This document shows, piece after piece, positions 1 to 5,760 of a stretch of DNA of 9,623 nt; position 1 is the stretch's first letter; the number at the start of each line of letters is the position of its first letter. The notes beneath the pieces are model-generated. The model did no database searches, was not told the DNA's origin, and saw only the letters and a program-made list of their open reading frames with translations. Source of the stretch: an uncultured beta proteobacterium (lineage in GTDB: Bacteria; Pseudomonadota; Gammaproteobacteria; Burkholderiales; Burkholderiaceae_C); the NCBI GenBank assembly GCA_903834645.1, contig CAILKA010000300.1, forward strand, positions 1 to 9,623. The letters run 5' to 3'. The position numbers and the translations under genes are program-made.

Positions 1-55
1 CAGCAGCGGGAGCGTTAGCGGCCTCAGGTGTCGGCGTGGTGGTCTTCTTGGTCAT
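1..55 (-). CDS. N-terminus of an unidentified minus-strand protein (partial)
   Basis: Reading the minus strand, an ATG at 55-53 follows a good Shine-Dalgarno sequence (AAGGAG, eight bases upstream) and opens a frame that runs off the left edge. The 18 visible residues are MTKKTTTPTPEAANAPAA: a lysine/threonine start followed by a proline/alanine-rich stretch of low complexity. That is too little to assign a family. Phasins (PHB granule surface proteins) and some nucleoid-associated proteins of Burkholderiales start in a similar Lys/Thr/Ala/Pro-rich way, and PHB genes lie nearby, so a phasin is one possibility, but this is a guess. The start call is well supported; the identity is not. The gene is divergent from the SIMPL-domain gene. 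Confidence 0.6.
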   Translation of the reverse strand, partial: MTKKTTTPTPEAANAPAA

Positions 56-103
56 GATCGGTTCTCCTTGGGCAAGGTCAGGTTCAATAGGACAACGATA
101 TAG

Positions 104-130
104 AGTATACGTGGGTGTGAGGCTGGGCAA
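104..130 (-). promoter_or_regulatory. Weak candidate sigma70 promoter for the left-edge minus-strand gene
   Basis: On the minus strand, TATACT (109-104) is a near-consensus -10 box. TTGCCC (130-125) is a moderate -35 box, but the spacer of 15 bases is short. The region is distinctly more AT-rich than its surroundings, as expected for a promoter. The rest of the 56-226 spacer holds a TTGACA at 142-147 on the plus strand with no matching -10 box, so no promoter for the SIMPL gene is assigned. Confidence 0.25.
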
Positions 131-226
131 CGTGTTACATATTGACAACCGCTGGCTTCGGAGGGCTCCGGGGCTCGGCGTGGGCTCACGAGCCACAGAG
201 CGTGTTCAAGCAGGAAGGAGACAGGC

Positions 227-940
227 ATGAGGTGCGGTTTTGCAGCCATCAGACTCGGTCTGGCAGCGTGGCTGGTGTGCGGGGCGGCTGCCGCTCAGCC
301 CACTGACCCCCTGCGCAACGTGCTGTCGCTGTCAGCTTCTGCATCCGCGGAGGTAACGATGGACACCCTGGCGATCACGCTGGCGGCCACGCGCGAGGGC
401 AGCGAGGCGGCCGAGGTCCAGTCCCAACTGACCACAGTCGTCGAGGCGGCGCTGGCCGCCGCGCGTCCGGGCGCGCGAGCCGGCCAGGTGGAGGTGCGCA
501 GCGGCCCCTTCTCGGTGGGACCTCGCTATGCGCCGCGAGGCGGGATCGCGGGATGGCAAGGCCGGGCGGAGGTCGTGATCGAGGGTCGTGACATCGCGGC
601 CGTGTCGCGGCTGGCCGGGCGCATCCAGGGGCTCGCGGTGGCGCGTGTGCACTTCAGTCTCTCGCGCGAAATGCGTGAGCGCGTGGAGGCCGAGGTCGCT
701 GGCCAGGCCATCGCCCGCTTCCGCGACCGTGCGCAACAGCACGCCCAGGCCTTCGGATTCAGCGGGCACGTGGTCCGGGAGGTGCAGGTAGGCACACCCG
801 AAGCGCCGGCCTACGCATCGATGCCCGCTCTCCGCGTGGCCGCCAGCCCAGGGCGGCCGGCCGAGGAGCCGGTTCCGGTGGAAGCCGGGCGGGCAACCGT
901 GACTAGCACGGTCAGCGGCAGCGTCCTGATGACGCGGTAA
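227..940 (+). CDS. SIMPL-domain (DUF541) secreted protein
   Basis: A 237-residue protein with an N-terminal signal peptide: a short basic start, a hydrophobic run at about residues 7-23, and a likely cleavage after the Ala run before Gln24. The mature part has the SIMPL (DUF541) pattern: an opening strand about residues 32-55 (LSLSASASAEVTMDTLAITL), a central strand pair about 87-120, and a long helix around 147-178 leading into a closing strand (VVREVQV). SIMPL proteins are periplasmic or secreted, often 220-250 residues, and mostly of unknown role; some bacterial members have been linked to oxidative stress. The start is secure: AAGGAG lies six bases before the ATG. The gene converges on bdhA with only nine bases between the two stop codons, and I see no terminator in that gap. 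No enzyme motif is visible. Confidence 0.85.
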   Translation: MRCGFAAIRLGLAAWLVCGAAAAQPTDPLRNVLSLSASASAEVTMDTLAITLAATREGSEAAEVQSQLTTVVEAALAAARPGARAGQVEVRSGPFSVGPRYAPRGGIAGWQGRAEVVIEGRDIAAVSRLAGRIQGLAVARVHFSLSREMRERVEAEVAGQAIARFRDRAQQHAQAFGFSGHVVREVQVGTPEAPAYASMPALRVAASPGRPAEEPVPVEAGRATVTSTVSGSVLMTR

Positions 941-949
941 CAGGGCTCC

Positions 950-1720
950 TTACTGGGCGGCCCAGCCGCCGTCGACGTTCAGGCTGGCCCCGCGGATGTT
1001 GTCCGCTGCGGGCGAGCACAGGAACACGGCGAGCTCGCCGAGTTGGTCGGGTGTGGTGAACTGCAGCGAGGGTTGCTTTTCGGCCAGCAACTGTCGCTTG
1101 GCTTCCTCGTTGCTCAAGCCGCCGGCGGCTGCGCGAGCATCGACCTGTCTCTGGACCAGCGGCGTCAGGACCCATCCCGGGCAGATCGCGTTGACCGTGA
1201 TGCCCGTCGTGGCGGTCTCCAGCGCTGCGACCTTCGTCAAGCCCACCAGGCCGTGCTTGGCTGCGACATAGGCTGCCTTGTGCACCGAGGCCACCAGGCC
1301 GTGCACGGAAGCGATGTTGATGATGCGGCCCCAGCGTCGTGCGCGCATGTGGGGCAGCACGCACTGCATCGCGTGAAAGGCAGAAGACAGGTTCACTGCG
1401 ATCACTGCGTCCCAGCGCTCGGCCGGGAACTCCTCGATCGGGCTGACATGCTGGATGCCTGCGTTGTTGACGAGGATGTCCACGCCCCCCATCTCGGTCT
1501 CGGCGTATCGCACCATGGCAGCGATCTCGGCGGGCTTGGACATGTCGGCTGGGTGGTAGCCCACCATGCCGTCGTACTCGCGCAGTTGCGCCATCGCGCT
1601 TTGCGCGTCACCGAATCCGTTGAGCACGATGTTGGCGCCATGCTGGGCCAGCGTCTTGGCAATACCCAGTCCGATGCCAGACGTCGAGCCGGTGATCAAG
1701 GCGGTCCTGCCAGTAAGCAT
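950..1720 (-). CDS. bdhA: D-3-hydroxybutyrate dehydrogenase (EC 1.1.1.30)
   Basis: A 256-residue classical short-chain dehydrogenase that interconverts (R)-3-hydroxybutyrate and acetoacetate with NAD(H), the cytosolic step after PHB depolymerisation. The NAD-binding loop TGSTSGIG is at residues 10-17, NNAG at 85-88, and the catalytic tetrad is Asn110, Ser138, Tyr151, Lys155 (YVAAK). Substrate-binding residues recalled from the Pseudomonas fragi enzyme (Gln94, His144, Lys152, Gln196) all appear at a constant offset of four: Gln90, His140, Lys148, Gln192. This separates it from generic 3-oxoacyl-ACP reductases. Length matches the family (about 255-260). The start has GAGGAG nine bases upstream. 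The gene is divergent from an alpha/beta hydrolase that may supply its substrate, and converges on the SIMPL gene. The sequence looks fully intact. Confidence 0.95.
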   Translation of the reverse strand: MLTGRTALITGSTSGIGLGIAKTLAQHGANIVLNGFGDAQSAMAQLREYDGMVGYHPADMSKPAEIAAMVRYAETEMGGVDILVNNAGIQHVSPIEEFPAERWDAVIAVNLSSAFHAMQCVLPHMRARRWGRIINIASVHGLVASVHKAAYVAAKHGLVGLTKVAALETATTGITVNAICPGWVLTPLVQRQVDARAAAGGLSNEEAKRQLLAEKQPSLQFTTPDQLGELAVFLCSPAADNIRGASLNVDGGWAAQ

Positions 1721-1742
1721 GGTTGTCTACTCCTCTTCAAGA

Positions 1743-1774
1743 CGTACGACGCGGCGGGCCCGGCTCGCGTACGA
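1743..1774. repeat. Pair of CGTACGA direct repeats in the bdhA/hydrolase divergent spacer
   Basis: CGTACGA occurs at 1743-1749 and again at 1768-1774, 25 bases apart. Each carries the palindrome CGTACG, and they flank a GGGCCC palindrome. They sit in the 109-base spacer between the divergent starts of bdhA (1720) and the hydrolase (1830), where a shared regulator could bind. The second copy overlaps TACGAT (1770-1775), which resembles a -10 box, but no -35 box stands at the right distance. The function is unknown and chance is possible in such GC-rich DNA. Confidence 0.3.
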
Positions 1775-1829
1775 TCCCGGATTATCCGCAGGCTTCTTGA
1801 TCCCGGCTGACGGTGCCCCTGGTGACCCC

Positions 1830-2705
1830 ATGAACCCCTCACCCCGACTGCGACACGTCTCGTGCCTGGATGCCCAGGGCCTGCACCGTATGGCCTATTG
1901 GGAGTGGGGTGAGCCTGCGCAGCCCGATGTCGTGGTTTGCGTGCACGGGCTCACTCGGCAGGGGCGCGACTTCGATGCCCTGGCGGCCGACCTCGTCACT
2001 GCGGGCCGGCGGGTCGTGTGCCCGGATGTCGTCGGACGCGGCCGTTCCGACTGGTTGTCCGATCCCATGGGTTACACGGTGCCGGCCTACGTGGCCGACA
2101 TGGTGACGCTGCTGGCGCGCCTGGATGCCGAGCGCATCGACTGGGTGGGAACGTCGATGGGCGGGCTGATCGGAATCGGGGTGGCCGCGCTCAAGGGGTC
2201 GCCCCTTCGGCGGTTGGTCCTCAACGATGTCGGGCCGCGCATCCAGGTCGAGGCCCTGCAGCGGATCGGTGCTTACCTGGGGCAGCCGGCGCGATTTGCC
2301 GATGAGCAGGAGGCGGCGCAGGCCACCTGGGCCATCTCCCAGAGCTTCGGGCCGCACACGCCCGAGGAGTGGCTCGCGCTCACGCGGCCGCTGCTCAAGC
2401 CCGATGGAAGTGGCGGGCTCGTCTTTCGCTACGACCCCGCCATCGCCCTGCCGTTCCGAGCCATCACGCCCGAGCTCGCTGCCTTCGGCGAGGCGGCACT
2501 CTGGCGGGCCTACGACAGCCTGAGGCTGCCGACGCTGCTGCTGCGCGGAGCGCAGTCCGACCTGCTGTCGGTCGACACCGCTCGAGAGATGGGCCAGCGA
2601 GGTCCGCGCGCCCGTCTGTGCGAGTTCGACGGTGTGGGTCATGCCCCCACGCTCGTGCGGGCCGAGCAGCGCCAAGTCGTGCGCGACTTCCTGATCGCGC
2701 CGTGA
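1830..2705 (+). CDS. Alpha/beta hydrolase, possible 3-hydroxybutyrate oligomer hydrolase (PhaY2/PhaZc type)
   Basis: A 291-residue cytosolic alpha/beta-fold hydrolase with no signal peptide. Visible landmarks are the oxyanion-hole HG at residues 39-40 (VHGLTRQG), the nucleophile elbow GTSMGG with Ser109, the acid Asp244 (GAQSDLLS) and the catalytic His271 (VGHAPT). A cap insertion lies at about 135-225. The fold and triad are clear; the substrate is not. Placement is suggestive: divergent from bdhA and 19 bases upstream of relA. From memory, Cupriavidus necator H16 has a cytosolic 3-hydroxybutyrate-oligomer hydrolase (PhaY2/PhaZc) next to a 3-hydroxybutyrate dehydrogenase gene, which would make this its counterpart; this is unverified here. 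The frame is open upstream to 1566 over bdhA, but ATG 1830 lies outside bdhA and starts the conserved region. Its Shine-Dalgarno sequence is poor; an in-frame TTG at 1797 is an alternative. Confidence 0.85.
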   Translation: MNPSPRLRHVSCLDAQGLHRMAYWEWGEPAQPDVVVCVHGLTRQGRDFDALAADLVTAGRRVVCPDVVGRGRSDWLSDPMGYTVPAYVADMVTLLARLDAERIDWVGTSMGGLIGIGVAALKGSPLRRLVLNDVGPRIQVEALQRIGAYLGQPARFADEQEAAQATWAISQSFGPHTPEEWLALTRPLLKPDGSGGLVFRYDPAIALPFRAITPELAAFGEAALWRAYDSLRLPTLLLRGAQSDLLSVDTAREMGQRGPRARLCEFDGVGHAPTLVRAEQRQVVRDFLIAP

Positions 2706-2724
2706 CCTGGGCGCGGGCTCGCGC

Positions 2725-4998
2725 GTGAAGACTCTGCCCGCCGAACCGGCACCAGCGGCCGCGCCGATCTTGCTGGCTGCCAGTGGCGATGATTCGTCCG
2801 TGCGGGAGGAGGGTGAGCCGGCTCGGGTGCTCGAGTCGCCTCTGGGCATGCTCCAGCGTGCCCGCGCCTTCGCCGAGCCCTTGCTGGCCGGGCGCGTGCT
2901 CGACACCGGCGAGGACGTCTGGACGCACGCCGGCGAGGTGGCTGGCATCCTGTCCGGGGTCGGGGCCGACCCTTCGCTGCAGGCGGCCGTGTTCCTCGTC
3001 TACGCTGCGGAGCCATTGCAGCGTCCGGAGGAGACCGTTTCCCGGGCCTTCGGCGCATCCTATGGCTCGCTCGTCGGGCTGACGCGTCGGCTCGTGTCGA
3101 TCCAGCGAGCCGCGCGCGGGGCCCCGGTGGGCCAGGAGCAGCGCGCCCAGCAGGTCGAGCGCGTGCGCAAGATGCTGCTGGCCTTCTCGCGGGACTTGCG
3201 CGTGGTGCTGTTGCGACTGGCCTCTCGCTTGCAGACGCTTCGATGGTATGCGGCCTCGCGCCGGGAGTGCCCAGCCGAGCTTGCGCGCGAGTCCCTGGAG
3301 GTGTTCGCGCCGCTGGCCAACCGGCTGGGGATCTGGCAGCTGAAGTGGGAGCTGGAGGATCTGGCCTTTCGGCTGTTGCAGCCTGCCGATTACCACGCCG
3401 TGGCCCGGCTGCTGGACGAGCGCCGCAGTGCACGGGAGCTGGCACTTGCGTTCGCCCGCCACCAGCTCGAAGGCGTGCTCCGCCAGGCCGGCGTCAGCGC
3501 TCGCGTTGACGGACGCGCCAAGCACCTCTACAGCATCTGGAAGAAGATGCGCGGCAAGAACCTCGCCTTCAATGATGTGCTCGACCTGCGCGCGCTTCGG
3601 GTGATCGTGCAGGATGTGCCGGGGTGCTATGCGGCGCTCTCGGCGGTTCATGCCCGCTACCGCGCGCGTCCGGGAGAGTTTGCCGACTACATCGCCCGCC
3701 CCAAGCCCAACGGCTACCAGTCGCTGCACACGGTGGTCGAGGGTGATGACGGCAGGCCGGTCGAGGTGCAGATCCGCACCTTTGCCATGCACGAGCGGGC
3801 CGAGCATGGTGCCGCTGCGCACTGGGCCTACAAGGAAGCGGGTGTGCGCGGATACGCTGGCGTGAGCGTGGACGAGCGCGCAGCCGAAGCGGTGATGCAG
3901 GCCCGCCAGGCTGTGATGCGCCAGTTGCTGGCCTGGGAGCGTGATGTCAGCGAGTCTGCCCTTGAGCAGCCGCCGGGCAGCGAGGCCGCGACACCACAGG
4001 ATCGCATCTACGTGCTCACGCCGCAGGCGGCGGTCGTCGAGCTGCCGGCGGGCGCCACGCCGGTGGACTTCGCGTACAGCCTGCACACCGATCTCGGGCA
4101 CCGCTGCCGCGGCGCCCGTGTGGATGGCGTGCTCGTGCCGCTGGCGACGAGGCTGGCCAGCGGCCAGACGGTGGAGATCAGCGTGGCCCGTGACGGTGGG
4201 CCCTCCCGCGACTGGCTCAACGTCGAGCTTGGCTACCTTCAGAGCCCGCGCGCGCGCGCCAAGGTAAGGGCATGGTTCAACGCGCAGGCCGCGCAGGAGA
4301 CCATCGGCAGGGGACGCGAGGCGGTGGAGCGCTGGTTGCAGCGCGAAGGGCGCACCGCGATCAAGCTCGACGAGCTGGCTTCAAGACTGGGCTTCGGGGA
4401 CGCCGAGCGGCTCTTCGAGGCGGTGGGCAAGGACGAGTACTCCCTGCGCAATCTCGAGCATCTGCTGCGGCCGGCGCCGTCGCAGGAGGCCGTGGAGGAG
4501 GGGCCCGCGCTGCGCGCGCCGCGCAGCGCCTCCGCAGGGGGCGTCCTGGTGGTGGGGGTGGAGTCCCTGCTGACGTCGCTCTCGAAGTGCTGCCGCCCGG
4601 CGCCACCCGATCCCATAGGTGGATTCGTCACGCGTGGCAAGGGAGTGGCGGTGCACCGCACGGGCTGCTCCAACTTCCGCCACATGGCACAGAGCATGCC
4701 CGAGCGTGTGATCCCCGTGGCATGGAGGGCTCCGTCGGCCCGCGCACAGCCCAGCCTGTACCCCGTGGACATAGCGGTCGAGGCAGCTGATCGGCAGGGG
4801 CTGCTGCGCGACGTGTCGGAGGCCTTCGCGAAAGAGCGCATCAATGTGACGGGCGTGCGCACCCAGAGCGATTCCGATGCCCATGGCCGCACGGCACGCA
4901 TGACCTTCACCGTCGAGGTGAGCGAGGTCACCCGTCTGGCCCCCGTGCTGCGGGCGATCGCGCAGGTGTCGGGCGTGCGACACGCGCGCCGCGCCTGA
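2725..4998 (+). CDS. relA: (p)ppGpp synthetase RelA, hydrolase-dead type
   Basis: A 757-residue long RelA/SpoT homologue; transfers pyrophosphate from ATP to GTP/GDP to make (p)ppGpp when ribosomes stall on uncharged tRNA. Domains: pseudo-hydrolase about 45-200, synthetase about 255-370 (RAKHLYSIWKKM at 264-275, KPNGYQSLHTVV at 327-338, EVQIRT at 347-352), TGS 425-486, helical linker about 490-580, zinc-finger-like domain with Cys622, Cys623, His644, Cys648, and a C-terminal ACT domain about 680-750. The HD hydrolase signature is gone: the HDxxED region reads VYAAEP (92-97), as in monofunctional RelA of E. coli. The synthetase motif that is RxKD in bifunctional Rel and ExDD in RelA reads EFAD (318-321). 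The GTG start at 2725 lies 19 bases after the hydrolase stop and has no clear Shine-Dalgarno sequence, so translational coupling is likely; the first clear domain similarity begins near residue 40. Confidence 0.95.
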   Translation: MKTLPAEPAPAAAPILLAASGDDSSVREEGEPARVLESPLGMLQRARAFAEPLLAGRVLDTGEDVWTHAGEVAGILSGVGADPSLQAAVFLVYAAEPLQRPEETVSRAFGASYGSLVGLTRRLVSIQRAARGAPVGQEQRAQQVERVRKMLLAFSRDLRVVLLRLASRLQTLRWYAASRRECPAELARESLEVFAPLANRLGIWQLKWELEDLAFRLLQPADYHAVARLLDERRSARELALAFARHQLEGVLRQAGVSARVDGRAKHLYSIWKKMRGKNLAFNDVLDLRALRVIVQDVPGCYAALSAVHARYRARPGEFADYIARPKPNGYQSLHTVVEGDDGRPVEVQIRTFAMHERAEHGAAAHWAYKEAGVRGYAGVSVDERAAEAVMQARQAVMRQLLAWERDVSESALEQPPGSEAATPQDRIYVLTPQAAVVELPAGATPVDFAYSLHTDLGHRCRGARVDGVLVPLATRLASGQTVEISVARDGGPSRDWLNVELGYLQSPRARAKVRAWFNAQAAQETIGRGREAVERWLQREGRTAIKLDELASRLGFGDAERLFEAVGKDEYSLRNLEHLLRPAPSQEAVEEGPALRAPRSASAGGVLVVGVESLLTSLSKCCRPAPPDPIGGFVTRGKGVAVHRTGCSNFRHMAQSMPERVIPVAWRAPSARAQPSLYPVDIAVEAADRQGLLRDVSEAFAKERINVTGVRTQSDSDAHGRTARMTFTVEVSEVTRLAPVLRAIAQVSGVRHARRA

Positions 4999-5020
4999 AC
5001 CCGGCTGCGGGTGCTACACT
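4994..5020 (+). promoter_or_regulatory. tRNA-Val promoter with extended -10 and GC-rich discriminator
   Basis: TACACT at 5015-5020 is a common stable-RNA -10 box. It is preceded by TG (5012-5013), forming an extended -10 (TGCTACACT), which can tolerate a weak -35 box. The best -35 candidate is CCTGAA at 4994-4999, overlapping the relA stop codon, with a 15-base spacer. The bases just after the -10 box (GCGAGGC, 5021-5027) form a GC-rich discriminator, typical of stable-RNA promoters repressed by ppGpp and DksA. Transcription would start near 5027, a few bases before the mature tRNA. A small ACCCG/CGGGT hairpin (4999-5012) overlaps the spacer. Confidence 0.5.
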
Positions 5021-5032
5021 GCGAGGCTTAAC

Positions 5033-5109
5033 AGGCGCGTAGCTCAGCTGGTTAGAGCACCACCTTGACATGGTGGGGGTCGTTGGTTCGAGTCCAATCG
5101 CGCCTACCA
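5033..5109 (+). tRNA. tRNA-Val (anticodon GAC)
   Basis: A full 77-base cloverleaf with encoded CCA. The acceptor stem AGGCGCG (5033-5039) pairs perfectly with CGCGCCT (5099-5105), followed by A and CCA (5107-5109). The D arm is GCTC/GAGC, the anticodon stem CCACC/GGTGG holds loop TTGACAT with anticodon GAC (valine codons GUC/GUU), and the T arm GTTGG/CCAAT (one G-U pair) holds loop TTCGAGT. The gene lies alone between relA and phaR on the same strand, an arrangement I recall from other Burkholderiales. Confidence 0.97.
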
Positions 5110-5126
5110 CGCACGTCAGTCGTGCG
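5110..5126 (+). terminator. Hairpin directly after tRNA-Val (processing or weak terminator)
   Basis: CGCACG (5110-5115) and CGTGCG (5121-5126) form a six-pair stem with a TCAGT loop, starting at the base after the tRNA CCA. No T-run follows, so this is not a standard intrinsic terminator. It may mark the 3' end for tRNA processing or act together with the next hairpin. Confidence 0.35.
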
Positions 5127-5127
5127 C

Positions 5128-5144
5128 GTGCCAGCTTCTGGCAC
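5128..5144 (+). terminator. Second hairpin between tRNA-Val and phaR
   Basis: GTGCCAG (5128-5134) and CTGGCAC (5138-5144) form a perfect seven-pair stem with a three-base CTT loop. TCTCCC follows: pyrimidine-rich but with too few T bases for an efficient intrinsic terminator. With the preceding hairpin it may attenuate read-through from the strong tRNA promoter into phaR. Confidence 0.4.
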
Positions 5145-5158
5145 TCTCCCCCCGGCCC

Positions 5159-5164
5159 AAGGAG
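5159..5164 (+). promoter_or_regulatory. Ribosome binding site fixing the phaR start
   Basis: AAGGAG lies eight bases before the ATG at 5173. This decides the phaR start, because the same frame is open back to an ATG at 5065 inside the tRNA gene. The tRNA and hairpins occupy that upstream stretch, so it is not coding. Confidence 0.85.
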
Positions 5165-5172
5165 ACGCGCGA

Positions 5173-5751
5173 ATGCCCACCACCCGCCGTGCCCGATCCA
5201 CGGCCGCGCCGGGCGATGCGCAGGCCGGCTCTCCGCGCGTGCTCAAGAAGTACCCCAATCGCAGGCTCTACGACACGCGTACGAGCGGGTACATCACGCT
5301 GGCCGATGTCAAGCAGATGGTGATGCGTGGTGAGCCCTTCGAGGTTCGCGATGCACGCTCCGGTGACGACCTGACCCGCAGCATCCTGCTTCAGATCATC
5401 CTCGAGGAGGAGACTGGCGGCATGCCGATCTTCTCGACCGACATGCTGTCGCAGCTCATCCGCTTCTACGGCCATGCCATGCAAGGGATGATGGGGGCGT
5501 ACCTGGAAAAGAACCTGCAGACCTTCGTCGAGATGCAGCGCCGCCTGGTGCCGGGCGCTGCCGCTGCCATCGATCCGCAGGCCTTCATGCCCGAGGGCTG
5601 GGCCCAGATGCTCACCGGGCAGTCGCCGCTGGTGCAGGGCCTGTTCACGGGCTACCTGGACCAGTCTCGCGCATTGCTTGAGCAGATGCAGCAGCAGATG
5701 GCTCGTCAGGCCGAGGCGATGATGCCCGTCCGAGGCGGCCCCACGCGCTGA
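5173..5751 (+). CDS. phaR: Polyhydroxyalkanoate synthesis repressor PhaR
   Basis: A 192-residue protein. Residues about 21-80 are the PHB accumulation regulator DNA-binding domain (opening VLKKYPNRRLYDTRTSGYIT, then LADVKQMVMRGEPFEVRDA and LTRSILLQIILEEE). Residues about 85-125 are the PHB_acc part (FSTDMLSQLIRFYGHAMQGM and YLEKNLQTFVEMQ). The tail (about 160-184) is a Gln/Met-rich helix. PhaR binds PHB granules as well as DNA, so it represses phasin and its own gene until polymer appears. It is probably transcribed from its own promoter or by read-through from the tRNA promoter; I cannot identify a separate promoter in the 63-base gap. rimO follows nine bases after its stop, suggesting one transcript. 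Length is usual for the family (about 180-200). Confidence 0.95.
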   Translation: MPTTRRARSTAAPGDAQAGSPRVLKKYPNRRLYDTRTSGYITLADVKQMVMRGEPFEVRDARSGDDLTRSILLQIILEEETGGMPIFSTDMLSQLIRFYGHAMQGMMGAYLEKNLQTFVEMQRRLVPGAAAAIDPQAFMPEGWAQMLTGQSPLVQGLFTGYLDQSRALLEQMQQQMARQAEAMMPVRGGPTR

Positions 5752-5760
5752 CCCCCAAGA

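Noticed and set aside
66..77. Near-palindrome CCTTGGGCAAGG over the left-edge gene's ribosome binding site
   Set aside because: The two-base centre leaves too little loop for a stable RNA hairpin, and it does not match an operator I can name with confidence.
142..147. TTGACA as the -35 box of a SIMPL-gene promoter
   Set aside because: No acceptable -10 box lies 15-19 bases downstream; that stretch is GC-rich.
1566..1829. Upstream extension of the alpha/beta hydrolase over bdhA
   Set aside because: It is antisense to the conserved N-terminal Rossmann region of bdhA and lacks hydrolase similarity; the fold begins just after ATG 1830.
2464..4101. Open frame of 545 codons on the minus strand opposite relA
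   Set aside because: It lies antisense to the conserved relA domains and the hydrolase end, has arginine/histidine-rich low-complexity translation with no domain pattern, and is explained by high GC content removing stop codons.
5065..5172. Upstream extension of phaR into the tRNA gene
   Set aside because: The extra codons are tRNA and hairpin sequence; the ATG at 5173 has a strong AAGGAG site.
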